Below, piece after piece: positions 44,900 to 53,948 of a stretch of 64,000 nucleotides of DNA (positions within the stretch are counted from its first letter, which is position 1; the number at the start of each line of letters is the position of its first letter). Under the pieces are notes generated by a model, which worked only from the letters and a program-made list of their open reading frames with translations, did not search any database and had not been told where the DNA came from. This DNA comes from Caldilineaceae bacterium (GTDB lineage: Bacteria; Chloroflexota; Anaerolineae; Caldilineales; Caldilineaceae). The stretch is from NCBI GenBank assembly GCA_958295845.1, contig OY282376.1, forward strand, positions 3,423,022 through 3,487,021, written 5' to 3'. A program made the translations under genes and the position numbers.

Positions 44900-44928
44900 A
44901 GTGTACAAGCGATCTGGGTCGTTGTTAA
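44900..44928 (-). promoter_or_regulatory. Promoter for aldo/keto reductase copy A
   Basis: On the minus strand TTAACA (44928-44923), 17 bases, TACACT (44905-44900). The 12 bases at the -10 box (44898-44909) are repeated exactly in the promoter of copy B at 46047-46058, which supports both. Confidence 0.6.
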
Positions 44929-44955
44929 GTCCAATTACCGCGCTTCAGATCGAGG

Positions 44956-45972
44956 TTAAGCAACGATTCGATGTTGATTGGGTCCAAAATCTGCCTCGTA
45001 GAACGGGCTGACCATGCGGCCCGGCGGGACCAGTTCGTCGATCCGTTGGCGGTCCTCCGCGGTGATTTCGACTTCGAGAGCGCCGAGGTTGTCTTCAAAC
45101 TGCTCCATGGTGCGAGGGCCAATTATTGGACTGGTGATTCCCGGTTGCTCGACACACCAGGCCAGCGCGAGCTGGGATAGAGTGCAGTCTTTGGATTCGG
45201 CCAGAGGCATCAGGCCTTCAGTCACGTCAAAGATACCTTCGTTATAGCGGCGGGCCAGGCGCGCTTCACTTGCCGCGTTGGCGTACCGCGCCCCTTCGGG
45301 GGCGGCACCGTCACGGGTATACTTGCCTGTCAGCAGGCCGCCTGCCAGCGGGCTCCAGGGGATCAGGCCGATGCCGTAGGTCTGAGCCATCGGAATCAAC
45401 TCGCGCTCTATGCGACGGTCCATAATGTGATATGGCGGCTGCTCAGAGACGAAGCGGTTCAGGCCGAGCTCCTTTGCGGCCCAGAGCGACTCCACGACCT
45501 GCCAGGCGGCGAAGGTGCTGGTGCCGAGATAGCGGACTTTGCCGGAACGCACGAGGTCATCGAGGGCGCGCAGGGTCTCGTCGATTGCGATTTCCGGGCG
45601 GGGCCTGTGAATCTGATAGATGTCGATGTAGTCGGTCTGCAGTCGTTTGAGGCTGGCTTCGCACTGTTCGATGATATGGCGGCGACTGGTGCCGGCGGCG
45701 TTTGGATCGTCGTCGTCCATTCTGCCATGTACCTTGGTCGCCAGGACGATGCGGCTGCGGCTGCCGTTGCGCTTCAGGGCCTCGCCGGTAATCTCTTCGC
45801 TGCGGCCGCGACTGTAGACGTTTGCGGTATCCAGGAAGTTAAGACCGGCATCCAACGCCCGGTCGATTATGTCGTATGAATCTTCAGGGGTGGTTCTTCT
45901 GCCGAAGTTCATGCAGCCCAGGCAAAGGGGGCTGACTTTCATGCCTGTTCGACCGAAATCTCGGTACTCCAT
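44956..45972 (-). CDS. Aldo/keto reductase, tandem copy B
   Basis: 338 residues from ATG 45972, which has AGAGGAG upstream; the open frame extends to 46095 but that part overlaps the promoter. Same catalytic set as copy A: Asp/Tyr in FLDTANVYSRG, Lys in LATKVHG, His in YQIHRPRPE. Differences cluster in the substrate loops and in the stretch YARRYNEGIFDVTEG (copy A: LRRLTDDVYRVNEG), so the copies may differ in substrate. Same length, order and promoter motif show a local duplication. The two genes are read separately, each from its own promoter. Confidence 0.9.
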   Translation of the reverse strand: MEYRDFGRTGMKVSPLCLGCMNFGRRTTPEDSYDIIDRALDAGLNFLDTANVYSRGRSEEITGEALKRNGSRSRIVLATKVHGRMDDDDPNAAGTSRRHIIEQCEASLKRLQTDYIDIYQIHRPRPEIAIDETLRALDDLVRSGKVRYLGTSTFAAWQVVESLWAAKELGLNRFVSEQPPYHIMDRRIERELIPMAQTYGIGLIPWSPLAGGLLTGKYTRDGAAPEGARYANAASEARLARRYNEGIFDVTEGLMPLAESKDCTLSQLALAWCVEQPGITSPIIGPRTMEQFEDNLGALEVEITAEDRQRIDELVPPGRMVSPFYEADFGPNQHRIVA

Positions 45973-46048
45973 GGGGCTCCTCTGTTGTGAATTTTTGGGA
46001 AAACGAAGGGTCCGGTCTGTTACTTTCGGCCGGACGCGCTGCGCCCAC

Positions 46049-46077
46049 AGTGTACAAGTGAATTGAAGCGATGTAAA
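46049..46077 (-). promoter_or_regulatory. Promoter for aldo/keto reductase copy B
   Basis: On the minus strand TTTACA (46077-46072), 17 bases, TACACT (46054-46049). The start point near 46042 gives a leader of about 70 bases. Confidence 0.6.
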
Positions 46078-46214
46078 ATTTTCGCTGGGAGCCATTTGTG
46101 CTGGCTGCCAGTTGGCAACCCATGAATTCCCTTTAGCGCCTGGTTCGTCGAGGAAAGTCGGCGCAGACGCTGCGGGAAACGCGTAGGGAAGGACTTCAAG
46201 GGCAAGAACGGGAC

Positions 46215-47930
46215 ATGTCGGAAACGGCCACGTCAGAAGGATTGCGCCAGATTCTGTACCGCATCGACGGCAGAGGATACAAGGCGTACAAGGATATAGC
46301 GGGCACCTACCGGTTTGCCGACTTCACGCTCACCGTCGACTCGGTGCAGGGGGACCCCTTCGCGGCGCCCAGCCGGTTGCGGGCGCTGATCCCGCGTGGG
46401 GTGGCGGCGTTGCCCGAGCGGCTTTATGCTACGAGAAGCCGGGCATTGGGGTTGAGCTGCTTTCTGGCGAGGGCGTTTGCGGCCGAGACTTCCAAGAGGT
46501 CGACCCGCCGCGGCAGCGGGAAGAGCGGTGAGATTCGAATCGAGGCGCCGGGACAGCAGGTACTGGCGAATACGGCGGTGCAGGTCCATGACGACGGGGC
46601 GGTCGAGGCGCGATTTACAGTCGGTCTGCCGTCACAGGGGAGAAGGGTACTGGGAAGGCAGGCAAGCGAGCTCTTGCTAGAGGCGTTGCCGCGCATTGTT
46701 GAAGACAGCCTTTTTGCTGGCAGCCATGCGGATGACGAGCTGTGGCTCCATGCTGCCGCGAACGAGGATGCGGACGCCTTACGGTCGATGCTGGCGGAGC
46801 GGGGTCTGATCGCTTTTATCGCGGACGGCTCGATTCTGCCCCGGTCGAGCGGGGTTGACGACCGGCCCTTGGGAGGCGAAGCTGTTGTTGCTTTCAAATC
46901 GCCGGAAAGCCTGCGGGTTGAGTTTTCTCTTCCCCATGCGGGAAGGGTGACCGGCATGGGCGTCGCGGCGGGCGTGACGCTTATCGTCGGGGGCGGTTAC
47001 CATGGCAAGTCGACATTGCTCAGGGCGATTGAACGGGGCGTATACAATCACCGCCCGGGGGATGGCCGCGAGCTTGTAGTCAGCACGGCCGACCTTGTCA
47101 AGATACGGGCGGAAGACGGCCGAGCCGTAAGCGGGGTCGATATTTCGGCTTTCATCGGGGACCTGCCGCTGGGGAAGTCCACGCGCAGTTTTTCGAGCGA
47201 CAATGCCAGCGGCTCGACCAGTCAGGCTGCAGCGATCGTGGAGGCGATGGAGTCTGGGGCCGGTGGGCTCCTTATTGACGAAGACACGGCCGCCACGAAC
47301 TTTCTTATCCGGGATGCACGGATGCAGGCTTTGGTGCCAAAGGAAAGTGAGCCGATAACACCATTCATCGATCGCGTGAACCAGCTGTATTGGGAGTACG
47401 AAATCAGCACGGTGCTGGTGGTTGGCGGCAGCGGCGATTACCTGGATGTGGCCGACACGGTGATCGCGATGGAGACGTTTCGCCCGCACGATGTGTCCGC
47501 GCGCGCAGGCGCAGTTGCCGCGGCCCATCCCACAGGCCGGGTGAATGAAGTCGGCACACCTTTCGATGTCAGAATTCAACGCAGACCCCGGCCTGGGAGC
47601 GTTGACCCGAGGAAGGGGCGAAGAGAATCGAGCATCAGGACTCGGGGCATACAGACGATCCAGTTCGGAAGGGAAACGCTGGACCTATTTGCCGTGGAGC
47701 AGATTGTTCACTGGGCCCAGACGCGGGCTATCGGGGCTGCGCTGGACTACGCCAGTCGCCGCTATATCGATGGGCAGCGTTCCCTGTCAGAGATTTTGGA
47801 CCTGGTCATGGTCGATATTGAAACAGAAGGGTTGGATGTGCTGGAACGGCGTCGGAGTGGGGAGTTTGCCCTGTTCCGCCGGCACGAACTGGCCGCGGCC
47901 TTTAACAGACTGCGCTCTTTAAGAACGTAA
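46215..47930 (+). CDS. ABC-class ATPase domain protein (predicted ATPase of the ABC class)
   Basis: Soluble P-loop protein, 571 residues, not a transporter: it has no membrane helix and no partner permease. After an N-terminal domain (1-240, with a basic ETSKRSTRRGSGKSG stretch at 91-104), the ATPase domain has Walker A GGGYHGKST (259-267), an ABC-like signature DNASGSTSQAAAI (329-341) and Walker B GLLIDEDTAATNF (351-363). This matches the PF09818-type family. The C-terminal part (about 480-571) is helical with a linker rich in Arg at 445-480. Cellular role is not known; members have been tied to RNA or nucleotide functions only by inference. The DinB gene follows by 12 bp. Confidence 0.85.
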   Translation: MSETATSEGLRQILYRIDGRGYKAYKDIAGTYRFADFTLTVDSVQGDPFAAPSRLRALIPRGVAALPERLYATRSRALGLSCFLARAFAAETSKRSTRRGSGKSGEIRIEAPGQQVLANTAVQVHDDGAVEARFTVGLPSQGRRVLGRQASELLLEALPRIVEDSLFAGSHADDELWLHAAANEDADALRSMLAERGLIAFIADGSILPRSSGVDDRPLGGEAVVAFKSPESLRVEFSLPHAGRVTGMGVAAGVTLIVGGGYHGKSTLLRAIERGVYNHRPGDGRELVVSTADLVKIRAEDGRAVSGVDISAFIGDLPLGKSTRSFSSDNASGSTSQAAAIVEAMESGAGGLLIDEDTAATNFLIRDARMQALVPKESEPITPFIDRVNQLYWEYEISTVLVVGGSGDYLDVADTVIAMETFRPHDVSARAGAVAAAHPTGRVNEVGTPFDVRIQRRPRPGSVDPRKGRRESSIRTRGIQTIQFGRETLDLFAVEQIVHWAQTRAIGAALDYASRRYIDGQRSLSEILDLVMVDIETEGLDVLERRRSGEFALFRRHELAAAFNRLRSLRT

Positions 47931-47942
47931 GGAAAGGCAATC

Positions 47943-48989
47943 ATGACGCTAATTCAACCGATTCCGGCCGGGGAGCTGGGGGCCGAATACGCTGAAAAAC
48001 TCCGCAGAAGCTATCTCAATTACCGATGGCCGCTTTTTCTGCTCGAACCGGACGAGTATACACGGCCCTGTCTGGAAAACGGGTGGACACCTCTGGCGTC
48101 GGCGGCGCACATCGCATACTGGGACAGTTTCCAGCTGCGGCGCATGCGGATGGCGATCGACCCCGATGGGATAGAACCGATGCCGGTGTCTGTGGAGACG
48201 AATGACGAAAGGGCCGCAAGTGAGAGTCGGAGTTGGGATGAAGTTCTGACCGAGGCGGACAATGCGCGGCAGGCACTGATAACGTTCGCGCTTACACTCA
48301 CTGACGAACAGATAGAGGCCGAGTACGAGGACCGAGGCGAACGAAGGCCGATCGTGAAACGGATACTTGAACACATGCCTAAGCATGTGGCGGAGCACGC
48401 TGAGGAGGTACATCGCTACTGTTTTTCGACCGAGCGTTGGGGCCGTGATCGTCTGTTCACCTTTTACCGTCGCCACTTCAACAGCCTTTTGGACGCCATT
48501 ACCGGCCTCACGGAGGAAGACTGCACCTCGGTCAACGTCGGCGGGAATTGGACGGTACGGGACATTCTCGCCCACATCCTTGCTTGGGACGAGTATGTCC
48601 TGGAACTCGTGAAGCGGTGGCCTGACATACCGCTGCCCGGTCAACACGCAGACGGCGCGGAGGACAGAAGCGCAGACGACCTTTCTGATTGGGCGAGCGG
48701 GGACGCTGACACGGTTAACGCGCGACTTCAAGAGGCCCGCGCCGGTTTGACGATGATCGAGGTGTTGGACGGGCTAGCCACTTGCCACCGGCGCATTGTC
48801 AGCCGCTGCCGGAGGCTAAGCGACAAAGCGCTGCAGACGGAGGTGGAGTACGACGAGGGGGAGAGGGGCAACGTCGTCAACTTGCTGGTGTCGACGTCGG
48901 CGCATACGGCAGACCACGCGGCGGAGATCTATGCGGCGCGAGCGAATGGAAGGCTGGTCCCGTTAAGGTTTGGGAATCAGCCGGAGTGA
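47943..48989 (+). CDS. DinB-like protein with two DinB/maleylpyruvate-isomerase-type four-helix domains
   Basis: 348 residues, about twice the usual DinB length. First domain: TPLASAAHIAYWDSFQLRR near 38-56 and HVAEHAEEVHR near 141-151. Second domain: NWTVRDILAHILAWDEYVLELVKRW near 200-224 and STSAHTADHAAEIYAAR near 318-334. The three His residues expected per metal site are visible in each half (His in AHI/AHIL and HxxxH). Such proteins bind a metal and often use a thiol such as bacillithiol or mycothiol. ATG follows AAGGAAAGG. Its last 13 bases overlap the 3' end of the convergent phosphatase gene. Confidence 0.82.
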   Translation: MTLIQPIPAGELGAEYAEKLRRSYLNYRWPLFLLEPDEYTRPCLENGWTPLASAAHIAYWDSFQLRRMRMAIDPDGIEPMPVSVETNDERAASESRSWDEVLTEADNARQALITFALTLTDEQIEAEYEDRGERRPIVKRILEHMPKHVAEHAEEVHRYCFSTERWGRDRLFTFYRRHFNSLLDAITGLTEEDCTSVNVGGNWTVRDILAHILAWDEYVLELVKRWPDIPLPGQHADGAEDRSADDLSDWASGDADTVNARLQEARAGLTMIEVLDGLATCHRRIVSRCRRLSDKALQTEVEYDEGERGNVVNLLVSTSAHTADHAAEIYAARANGRLVPLRFGNQPE

Positions 48990-49621
48990 GCGAAGCGTTT
49001 GCTGGATTCCTGGTTGCTGAGGTGAGAGGTTTCGGAGAGCTGTTTAACGTCCCAGCCGCTGCCATTGCGCTGCAGGGTGAAGATGCAGCAGAGCGGGACG
49101 GTGATGCGGTCCTTGTGGCCGGTCAGGCCGCGGACGATACCGACGACGGGTGCGCCGTGGGTGACCATGACGAGGTTTTTGTCAGGGAAGCGGTCGGTCA
49201 GCGTGCGAGCCGCGAGCGCGGCCCGTTTGTGGCCTTCTTCCGAGGTCTCCGGGTAAGGAAAACCATCGACTGCAATGTATCCCTCGTCGATGCGGGGGAA
49301 CCGCTGCCTGCGTTCATCAACAGTGAGAAGATCCGGCGTGGATTGGACGTTGGGCAGAATTTCGCCTATGCCCGGTTCGAGGGAGACGGCGAGGTCGAGG
49401 GCATCGGCGATGTGTGAGGCGGTCTGAATTGTGCGCAAGAAGGGCGAGGCGATTACGCTGTCGATATGTTCGCCCTGCAGGCTGAGGCCTACTTCTTTGG
49501 CCTGCGTCTCCCCGTCGGCCGACAGTGCAGGGTCGAAGGGCCGCGGCGCGGATTTGGCCCAACCGGGGTTTTGAAAGTCCTCTCGATTGCCGTGCCGGAC
49601 TACCCAGATTCGTTGGCTCAC
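48977..49621 (-). CDS. Histidine phosphatase family (phosphoglycerate mutase-like) protein
   Basis: 214 residues. Catalytic RHG is at 9-11 (WVVRHGNRED), the second Arg is in IASPFLRTIQTA near 62-69, the acid Glu in the PGIGEIL region near 85, and the last His in VTHGAPVVGIV near 156-166. The phosphatase branch with a wide substrate range fits better than true mutase. GTG start with GAGGAG seven bases upstream. It overlaps the DinB gene tail by 13 bp in the opposite direction, which could allow antisense interference. Confidence 0.88.
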   Translation of the reverse strand: MSQRIWVVRHGNREDFQNPGWAKSAPRPFDPALSADGETQAKEVGLSLQGEHIDSVIASPFLRTIQTASHIADALDLAVSLEPGIGEILPNVQSTPDLLTVDERRQRFPRIDEGYIAVDGFPYPETSEEGHKRAALAARTLTDRFPDKNLVMVTHGAPVVGIVRGLTGHKDRITVPLCCIFTLQRNGSGWDVKQLSETSHLSNQESSKRFAHSG

Positions 49622-49953
49622 TGGTCGGCTCCTCTTCTTACCCGTTATACCGGCTGCCCGAAGTAGTTGGCGACGCTTCCAGAGGCTGACCAGTCCCGAT
49701 ACGGGGTGGTAAGCCCGGAGCGACGCGCTGCAGGCAGTGTATCACAGTGGCGTGTTCGGCGCCGAAATTGAAGGAGAGAGGTCGGCTGGGGACTCGTGCA
49801 TTTGTGCCGCGCCGCGCGGTGCGCCGTTGGGCTGACAGGCTTGGCAACGTTTACTATAGTGTCCGTGTTGTGCAATCACCCACGGCCTTTCGAGCTCTGA
49901 TTTTCGATCGTACGCTTGGAGAGACGCTTGCCTGAAGGGTTTCCTTATAAAAT
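49622..49953. other. Intergenic region with promoter for the small membrane protein
   Basis: 332 bp without a gene. CTGACA (49832-49837), 17 bases, TATAGT (49855-49860) is a good plus-strand promoter that would give a leader of about 87 bases. No other element was recognised. Confidence 0.55.
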
Positions 49954-50373
49954 ATGGCATATACTTTTACCGATCACTACCGTCCAGCGCGTTATTGCCT
50001 GCGGCTAAACGCTGTCCTGATTGGCCTGGGACTGGGGCTGTTGCTGCTGGTGTATCCGCGCGATCTGTTTATGGCGGCCGGGGTCACGCTGGGGTCGGCC
50101 TGGACTGCCCGCATTGGTGGCGGCGCGTTGATTGGATTGGGGATTGGGCTGTTGTCGGCTTCGATGGAAAGGGACTTGGCCCCGGCCTGGCTGCTGGCCG
50201 CGATCGTGGGCAACGGCGCGATCGCGATCAGTCTGATGATTGCCTATTTTGAGGGGGAGATGGCGGCCCTGCATCCTGTTGGCGCGGGCGTTCTTTTGGT
50301 CATTTTCGTGGTCTGCCTGCTGACGGTGGCGTTATCGGCGCCGCACATTCGCAGCAGGGCGGGTCAGACGTAG
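49954..50373 (+). CDS. Small four-helix membrane protein of unknown function
   Basis: 139 residues. After a 16-residue polar tail there are four hydrophobic segments (about 18-34, 42-64, 70-92, 105-128). The helices are rich in Gly (LGLGLLLLV, GGGALIGLGIGLLS), suggesting close packing. No conserved family was recognised. The ATG lacks a good Shine-Dalgarno site, but the promoter ahead and the clear membrane pattern support it. Stands alone: the neighbours are a divergent phosphatase gene and, 660 bp on, the apt-like gene. Confidence 0.65.
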   Translation: MAYTFTDHYRPARYCLRLNAVLIGLGLGLLLLVYPRDLFMAAGVTLGSAWTARIGGGALIGLGIGLLSASMERDLAPAWLLAAIVGNGAIAISLMIAYFEGEMAALHPVGAGVLLVIFVVCLLTVALSAPHIRSRAGQT

Positions 50374-51033
50374 TGGGCGGCCAAGCCGGCGAACTGACTT
50401 CTCGCTCGCTTCAAAGGGAGGGAGGATGGCGTTGGCTGCGCCCACCTTTATATGGATTCACAAGTTGGGAACTGAAACTCGGATTGTCTTTTGGGATTGG
50501 ACCGAAATCAGTTTGGCCAAGTTGGGAAGATGGGAGGGGCACGTTGGTCGTCGTGTGCGAGCAATTCTCACTCCCATCCTTCAGGCTGGGCTCAGTTTGC
50601 GTTGAAAGGCAAATCTCCCCTCTCCCTCCTTTTGCCGCGGGGCCGACGCCTTGCCGTGCGAACGCCAATATAGCCCACGAAGGGCGTCCCTTGTAGGCAA
50701 CCCTATCGATAGTCTTGCTTTGGCAGAAAGTCCGGTCGTCATTTGCAGGCGACCTGTACATTCGTGACTGAGGTATCTAATTGGTGGGCAGTTCGCGGCG
50801 CCTTGCGGTGTGAAAGACGACCACGGGGGGTGCTACGACGGGTAGAGGCTACCCGATGACGCATATCCCAATTGGAAGCAATTGTACTTAGATTTGCCTA
50901 CTGAATTCTTGGTATGGGCTGGTTTCTGTGCTAGGATGGAGTGTCACGTTTGTCTTAGGCAGGCCAGGTTACTACAGCAGCGTAGAGGCTTTGTCGAGCG
51001 CTGCCGACGCGGACGCGGGGAGGAGCCAGCGGT
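50374..51033 (+). other. 660-bp gene-free region: hairpin and promoter ahead of the apt-like gene
   Basis: No credible gene. CGGGTAG-AGG-CTACCCG (50839-50855) makes a perfect 7-bp stem. A promoter follows: TTGGTA (50909-50914), 17 bases, TAGGAT (50932-50937), so the hairpin is upstream of it and may belong to another RNA or end one. The transcript start near 50944 leaves a 90-base leader for the apt-like gene. Unexplained otherwise; a small RNA in 50400-50860 is possible but not shown. Confidence 0.45.
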
Positions 51034-51585
51034 ATGAGTTACGACGGACGAACCTACCGAGTGACGATCGGAGAGTGCGAGCGCGAACTCCCCATTTTTG
51101 AGGTCGCTCCCGGCGTCAAGATCGCCATCTTCAACATGCTCGGCGATACCGAAGTCGTGGAGACGGCCGCGCAGATGCTGTCTGCGAGTGTGCCGGAGGG
51201 GGCTGGCGTGATTTTGGCGCCGGAAGTGAAGGCGGTGCCTCTCGGCCATGCCTTGTCGGTGGGAACCGGACTCCCGCTGGTGATCGTTCGTAAGATTCGG
51301 AAACCGTACATGGTGGACTGCTTGGAAACTGAGGTCGTCAGCATCACGACGGGCGAACCGCAGACCTTGTACATTGATGGGAAAGACCTTGCTCTGATCA
51401 GGGGCAAGCAGGCGCTCCTGGTGGACGACGTCGTCAGTACGGGAAGCACATTGAACGGGCTGCGTTCGCTGGTAGAAAACGGAGGGGGCCAGGTTGCCGG
51501 TGTGATGGCCGTTTTTACGGAGGGGGATCCCGGTTCCTGGGACCAGATAACGGCATTGGGGAATCTGCCCATTTTCACTGACTGA
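51034..51585 (+). CDS. Adenine-type phosphoribosyltransferase
   Basis: Purine salvage enzyme that joins a base to PRPP, 183 residues, near the usual length of Apt (170-180). The PRPP-binding motif is [10 protein letters not shown] at 130-139 and [15 protein letters not shown] (61-75) matches the start of the Apt core fold. The family's hood segment [20 protein letters not shown] is present at 84-103, but differs from the K-x-x-K-L-P of classical Apt, so xanthine or another base is possible. ATG follows AGGAG. It heads a probable housekeeping run with prfA, prmC and the HAD gene. Confidence 0.82.
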   Translation: MSYDGRTYRVTIGECERELPIFEVAPGVKIAIFNMLGDTEVVETAAQMLSASVPEGAGVILAPEVKAVPLGHALSVGTGLPLVIVRKIRKPYMVDCLETEVVSITTGEPQTLYIDGKDLALIRGKQALLVDDVVSTGSTLNGLRSLVENGGGQVAGVMAVFTEGDPGSWDQITALGNLPIFTD

Positions 51586-51627
51586 GTCAGGAATGCAGAC
51601 CGGTAGCTTGGAATCAGGCGCACAGAA

Positions 51628-52710
51628 ATGGAACTGACTGAGCAGCTGTTAAGAGTCGTAGAGAGATATGAGGAGCTGGACCGGCTGATGGCCGATCCGG
51701 ACGTGCTGGCTGACTATGTGCGCGTGCAGGAGCTGGCGCGGGAGCGCAGCGGCCTGGAGAGGCTGGTCGAAGCATTTCGCCGGTACCAGGATCTGCAGCA
51801 GCAACTGGCGGATAGCAGGGAGCTGCTGGAGGAAAGCGATGATCCGGAGCTGGCCGAACTGGCCGAGTTGGAGATTGGCGAGCTCGAGGGAGAGGCGAGC
51901 GGGCTGGAGGAAGACCTGCGCCGTATGCTGCTGCCCCAGGACCGCAATGACGACAAGAATGTGATCGTAGAGATCCGTGCGGGCGCGGGAGGAGATGAGG
52001 CCGGGATTTTCGCGGCTGACCTGCTGCGCATGTACACGCGCTGGTCCGACGACCACAAGTTCAAGTCCGAGATTATGAGCGTCAGCGAGACGGGGGTAGG
52101 CGGCATCAAGGAGGCGATCCTTGAAGTTCGGGGCAAGGGCGCTTACAGCCGGCTGAAGTACGAGTCGGGCGTTCACAGGGTGCAGCGGGTGCCCACGACT
52201 GAGAGCCAAGGAAGGATACATACGAGTACGGCAACGGTGGCGGTATTGCCGGAGGCCGAGGATGTTGAGATCGAAATTGCGACTAATGAGATGAAGGTGG
52301 ACGTTTTCCGCAGCAGCGGTCCCGGCGGGCAGAGCGTGAACACGACTGATTCAGCGGTGCGGCTTACGCATTTGCCGACGGGAATCGTCATCAGCTGTCA
52401 GGACGAGAAGAGCCAGCTTCAGAACCGGCTGAAGGCTGTGCGCATTCTGAAGACCAAGCTCTACGACATTGAGATGCAGAAGCAGATGGAGGACTTGGGC
52501 GCATCGAGGCGCAGCCAGATCGGCTCGGGCGATCGCAGCGAGAAGATCCGCACGTACAACTTCCCGCAGGGCCGCGTGACCGACCACAGGATCAACAAGA
52601 CGCTCTTTCAGTTGGAGCAGATTCTGAACGGGGAGCTTGACGAGTTTATCGAGGATTTGGCGGCGTTTGACCAGGCGCAGCAGTTGCAAGCCATGGGCGA
52701 AGAAGAATGA
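51628..52710 (+). CDS. prfA: Peptide chain release factor 1
   Basis: Reads UAG and UAA stop codons in the ribosome and frees the peptide, 360 residues, normal for RF1. The GGQ catalytic motif is at 233-235 ([10 protein letters not shown]). The stop-codon reading tripeptide, PxT in RF1 (PAT in E. coli), is Pro189-Thr190-Thr191 in [12 protein letters not shown]2 would have SPF here. The basic C-terminal stretch [26 protein letters not shown] fits RF1. It has no programmed frameshift, as expected. prmC, which methylates its GGQ glutamine, begins 3 bp after the stop. Confidence 0.97.
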   Translation: MELTEQLLRVVERYEELDRLMADPDVLADYVRVQELARERSGLERLVEAFRRYQDLQQQLADSRELLEESDDPELAELAELEIGELEGEASGLEEDLRRMLLPQDRNDDKNVIVEIRAGAGGDEAGIFAADLLRMYTRWSDDHKFKSEIMSVSETGVGGIKEAILEVRGKGAYSRLKYESGVHRVQRVPTTESQGRIHTSTATVAVLPEAEDVEIEIATNEMKVDVFRSSGPGGQSVNTTDSAVRLTHLPTGIVISCQDEKSQLQNRLKAVRILKTKLYDIEMQKQMEDLGASRRSQIGSGDRSEKIRTYNFPQGRVTDHRINKTLFQLEQILNGELDEFIEDLAAFDQAQQLQAMGEEE

Positions 52711-52713
52711 GGC

Positions 52714-53769
52714 ATGTTTGAACACAGAGAGAGTCCCGCTGATCGGGACAGATTGGCACCTTACTTGACCACGGGTAACTCGGACGGCAACTTTGAAGGG
52801 GGCTCGCGTCAGAACGAGGGCGGCAGGCCGAACGGAAGGGTTGAAGTCGGGGGAGGCGAACCGTCGTCACAGAACAGTTCGCAGGAGGACCCGTTTCACT
52901 GGAGTTTGACGCAGGGAACGACAGTTGGGCGCGCACTGATTTCGGCGGCGCAAAGACTGAGCGTGACGAGCAGCGAGACGGCACGATTGGATTCACAGGT
53001 GCTGCTGGCCCACGTATTGAGTCAGAGTCGCAGCTGGTTGTTCGCCCACCACGAGCATGAGTTGAGCGAGGTTGATTGCCGCCGGTATGCGGATCTGATC
53101 ACGCGGCGCAGGCGGCGGGAGCCAGTGGCGTATTTGCTGGGACGGAAAGAGTTTTACGGCCTGGATTTTGCGGTAGACCCGCGGGTTTTAATTCCGCGGC
53201 CGGAGACGGAGCTTCTGGTCGACCTGGTTCTGGCGCAGATCAGCGACCGGAGTGGCAGGCCCGTTGTGGTGGCGGATGTCGGCACGGGCAGCGGTGCGAT
53301 CGCGATTACCGTTGCCGTACACGCGCCGGAGGCGAAGGTGTACGGTACTGACATCAGCCAGGATGCGCTCGAGGTGGCTGAGGAGAACCGGAAGAGGCTG
53401 ACACCGGAGGCGGGCCCTCTGTTTTTGGAGGGGGACCTTTTGAGCCCATTGCCGGAGCCGGCTGACGTGATCGTGGCAAACCTTCCCTATATCGCGGATG
53501 AGGAGTATTCCGGCCTGCAGTCGGATGTACGGGACTATGAGCCGGGCGTTGCCTTGAAGGCGGGGGTAGAAGGGCTGGATCTCATTGAGCGCCTTCTGGA
53601 GCAACTGCCTACCAAGGTTCAGCCAAGAGGGGCGGTACTGCTGGAGATTTCGCCGCGGCAGGGTGAGGTGGTCCAGAGGATGGCGCAGGATCTGCGGCCA
53701 AAGCCGTCCTACGTTGGGCTGCGGCGGGATTACAGCGGGCTGGTGCGCATGGTTACGCTGGAATTCTAG
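52714..53769 (+). CDS. prmC: Release factor glutamine methyltransferase PrmC with N-terminal extension
   Basis: Methylates the glutamine of the GGQ motif of release factors with SAM. 351 residues against about 280 usual. The standard protein begins near residue 65 (FHWSLTQGTTVGRALISAAQRL); before it lies a polar stretch rich in Gly, Asn, Ser and Glu of no recognised fold. SAM motif DVGTGSGAIAI is at 188-198 and PRPETELLVD at 161-170. The catalytic NPPY appears as Asn256-Leu-Pro-Tyr259, an accepted variant. No alternative ATG or GTG lies close to residue 65, though TTG codons do. Coupled to prfA by 3 bp. Confidence 0.93.
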   Translation: MFEHRESPADRDRLAPYLTTGNSDGNFEGGSRQNEGGRPNGRVEVGGGEPSSQNSSQEDPFHWSLTQGTTVGRALISAAQRLSVTSSETARLDSQVLLAHVLSQSRSWLFAHHEHELSEVDCRRYADLITRRRRREPVAYLLGRKEFYGLDFAVDPRVLIPRPETELLVDLVLAQISDRSGRPVVVADVGTGSGAIAITVAVHAPEAKVYGTDISQDALEVAEENRKRLTPEAGPLFLEGDLLSPLPEPADVIVANLPYIADEEYSGLQSDVRDYEPGVALKAGVEGLDLIERLLEQLPTKVQPRGAVLLEISPRQGEVVQRMAQDLRPKPSYVGLRRDYSGLVRMVTLEF

Positions 53770-53796
53770 TGCCGCGGTCCTTCTTTGACCACGGCA
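53770..53796 (+). terminator. Stem-loop after prmC
   Basis: TGCCGCGGTC and GACCACGGCA form a 10-bp stem with one mismatch around a 7-base loop directly after the prmC stop. No T-run follows; probable Rho-aided or structural end of the prfA-prmC transcript. Confidence 0.5.
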
Positions 53797-53948
53797 GTGA
53801 CTCTGGCCAGGGAAAGGCGGACGTTTGGCTTCCGGTCCTGGCCCCTTTTTCTACTATCACCCGCGGTGCTCTTTCCGCCTACGCGGGTCTACTGGGATAG
53901 GACGGCTGTCCCTGGCCGGATCCCTAAACTTCCCTGGACATTATAGTG

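Noticed and set aside
50373..50696. 107-residue open frame after the small membrane protein
   Set aside because: No ribosome site, no domain, skewed composition; the region is better left as non-coding.
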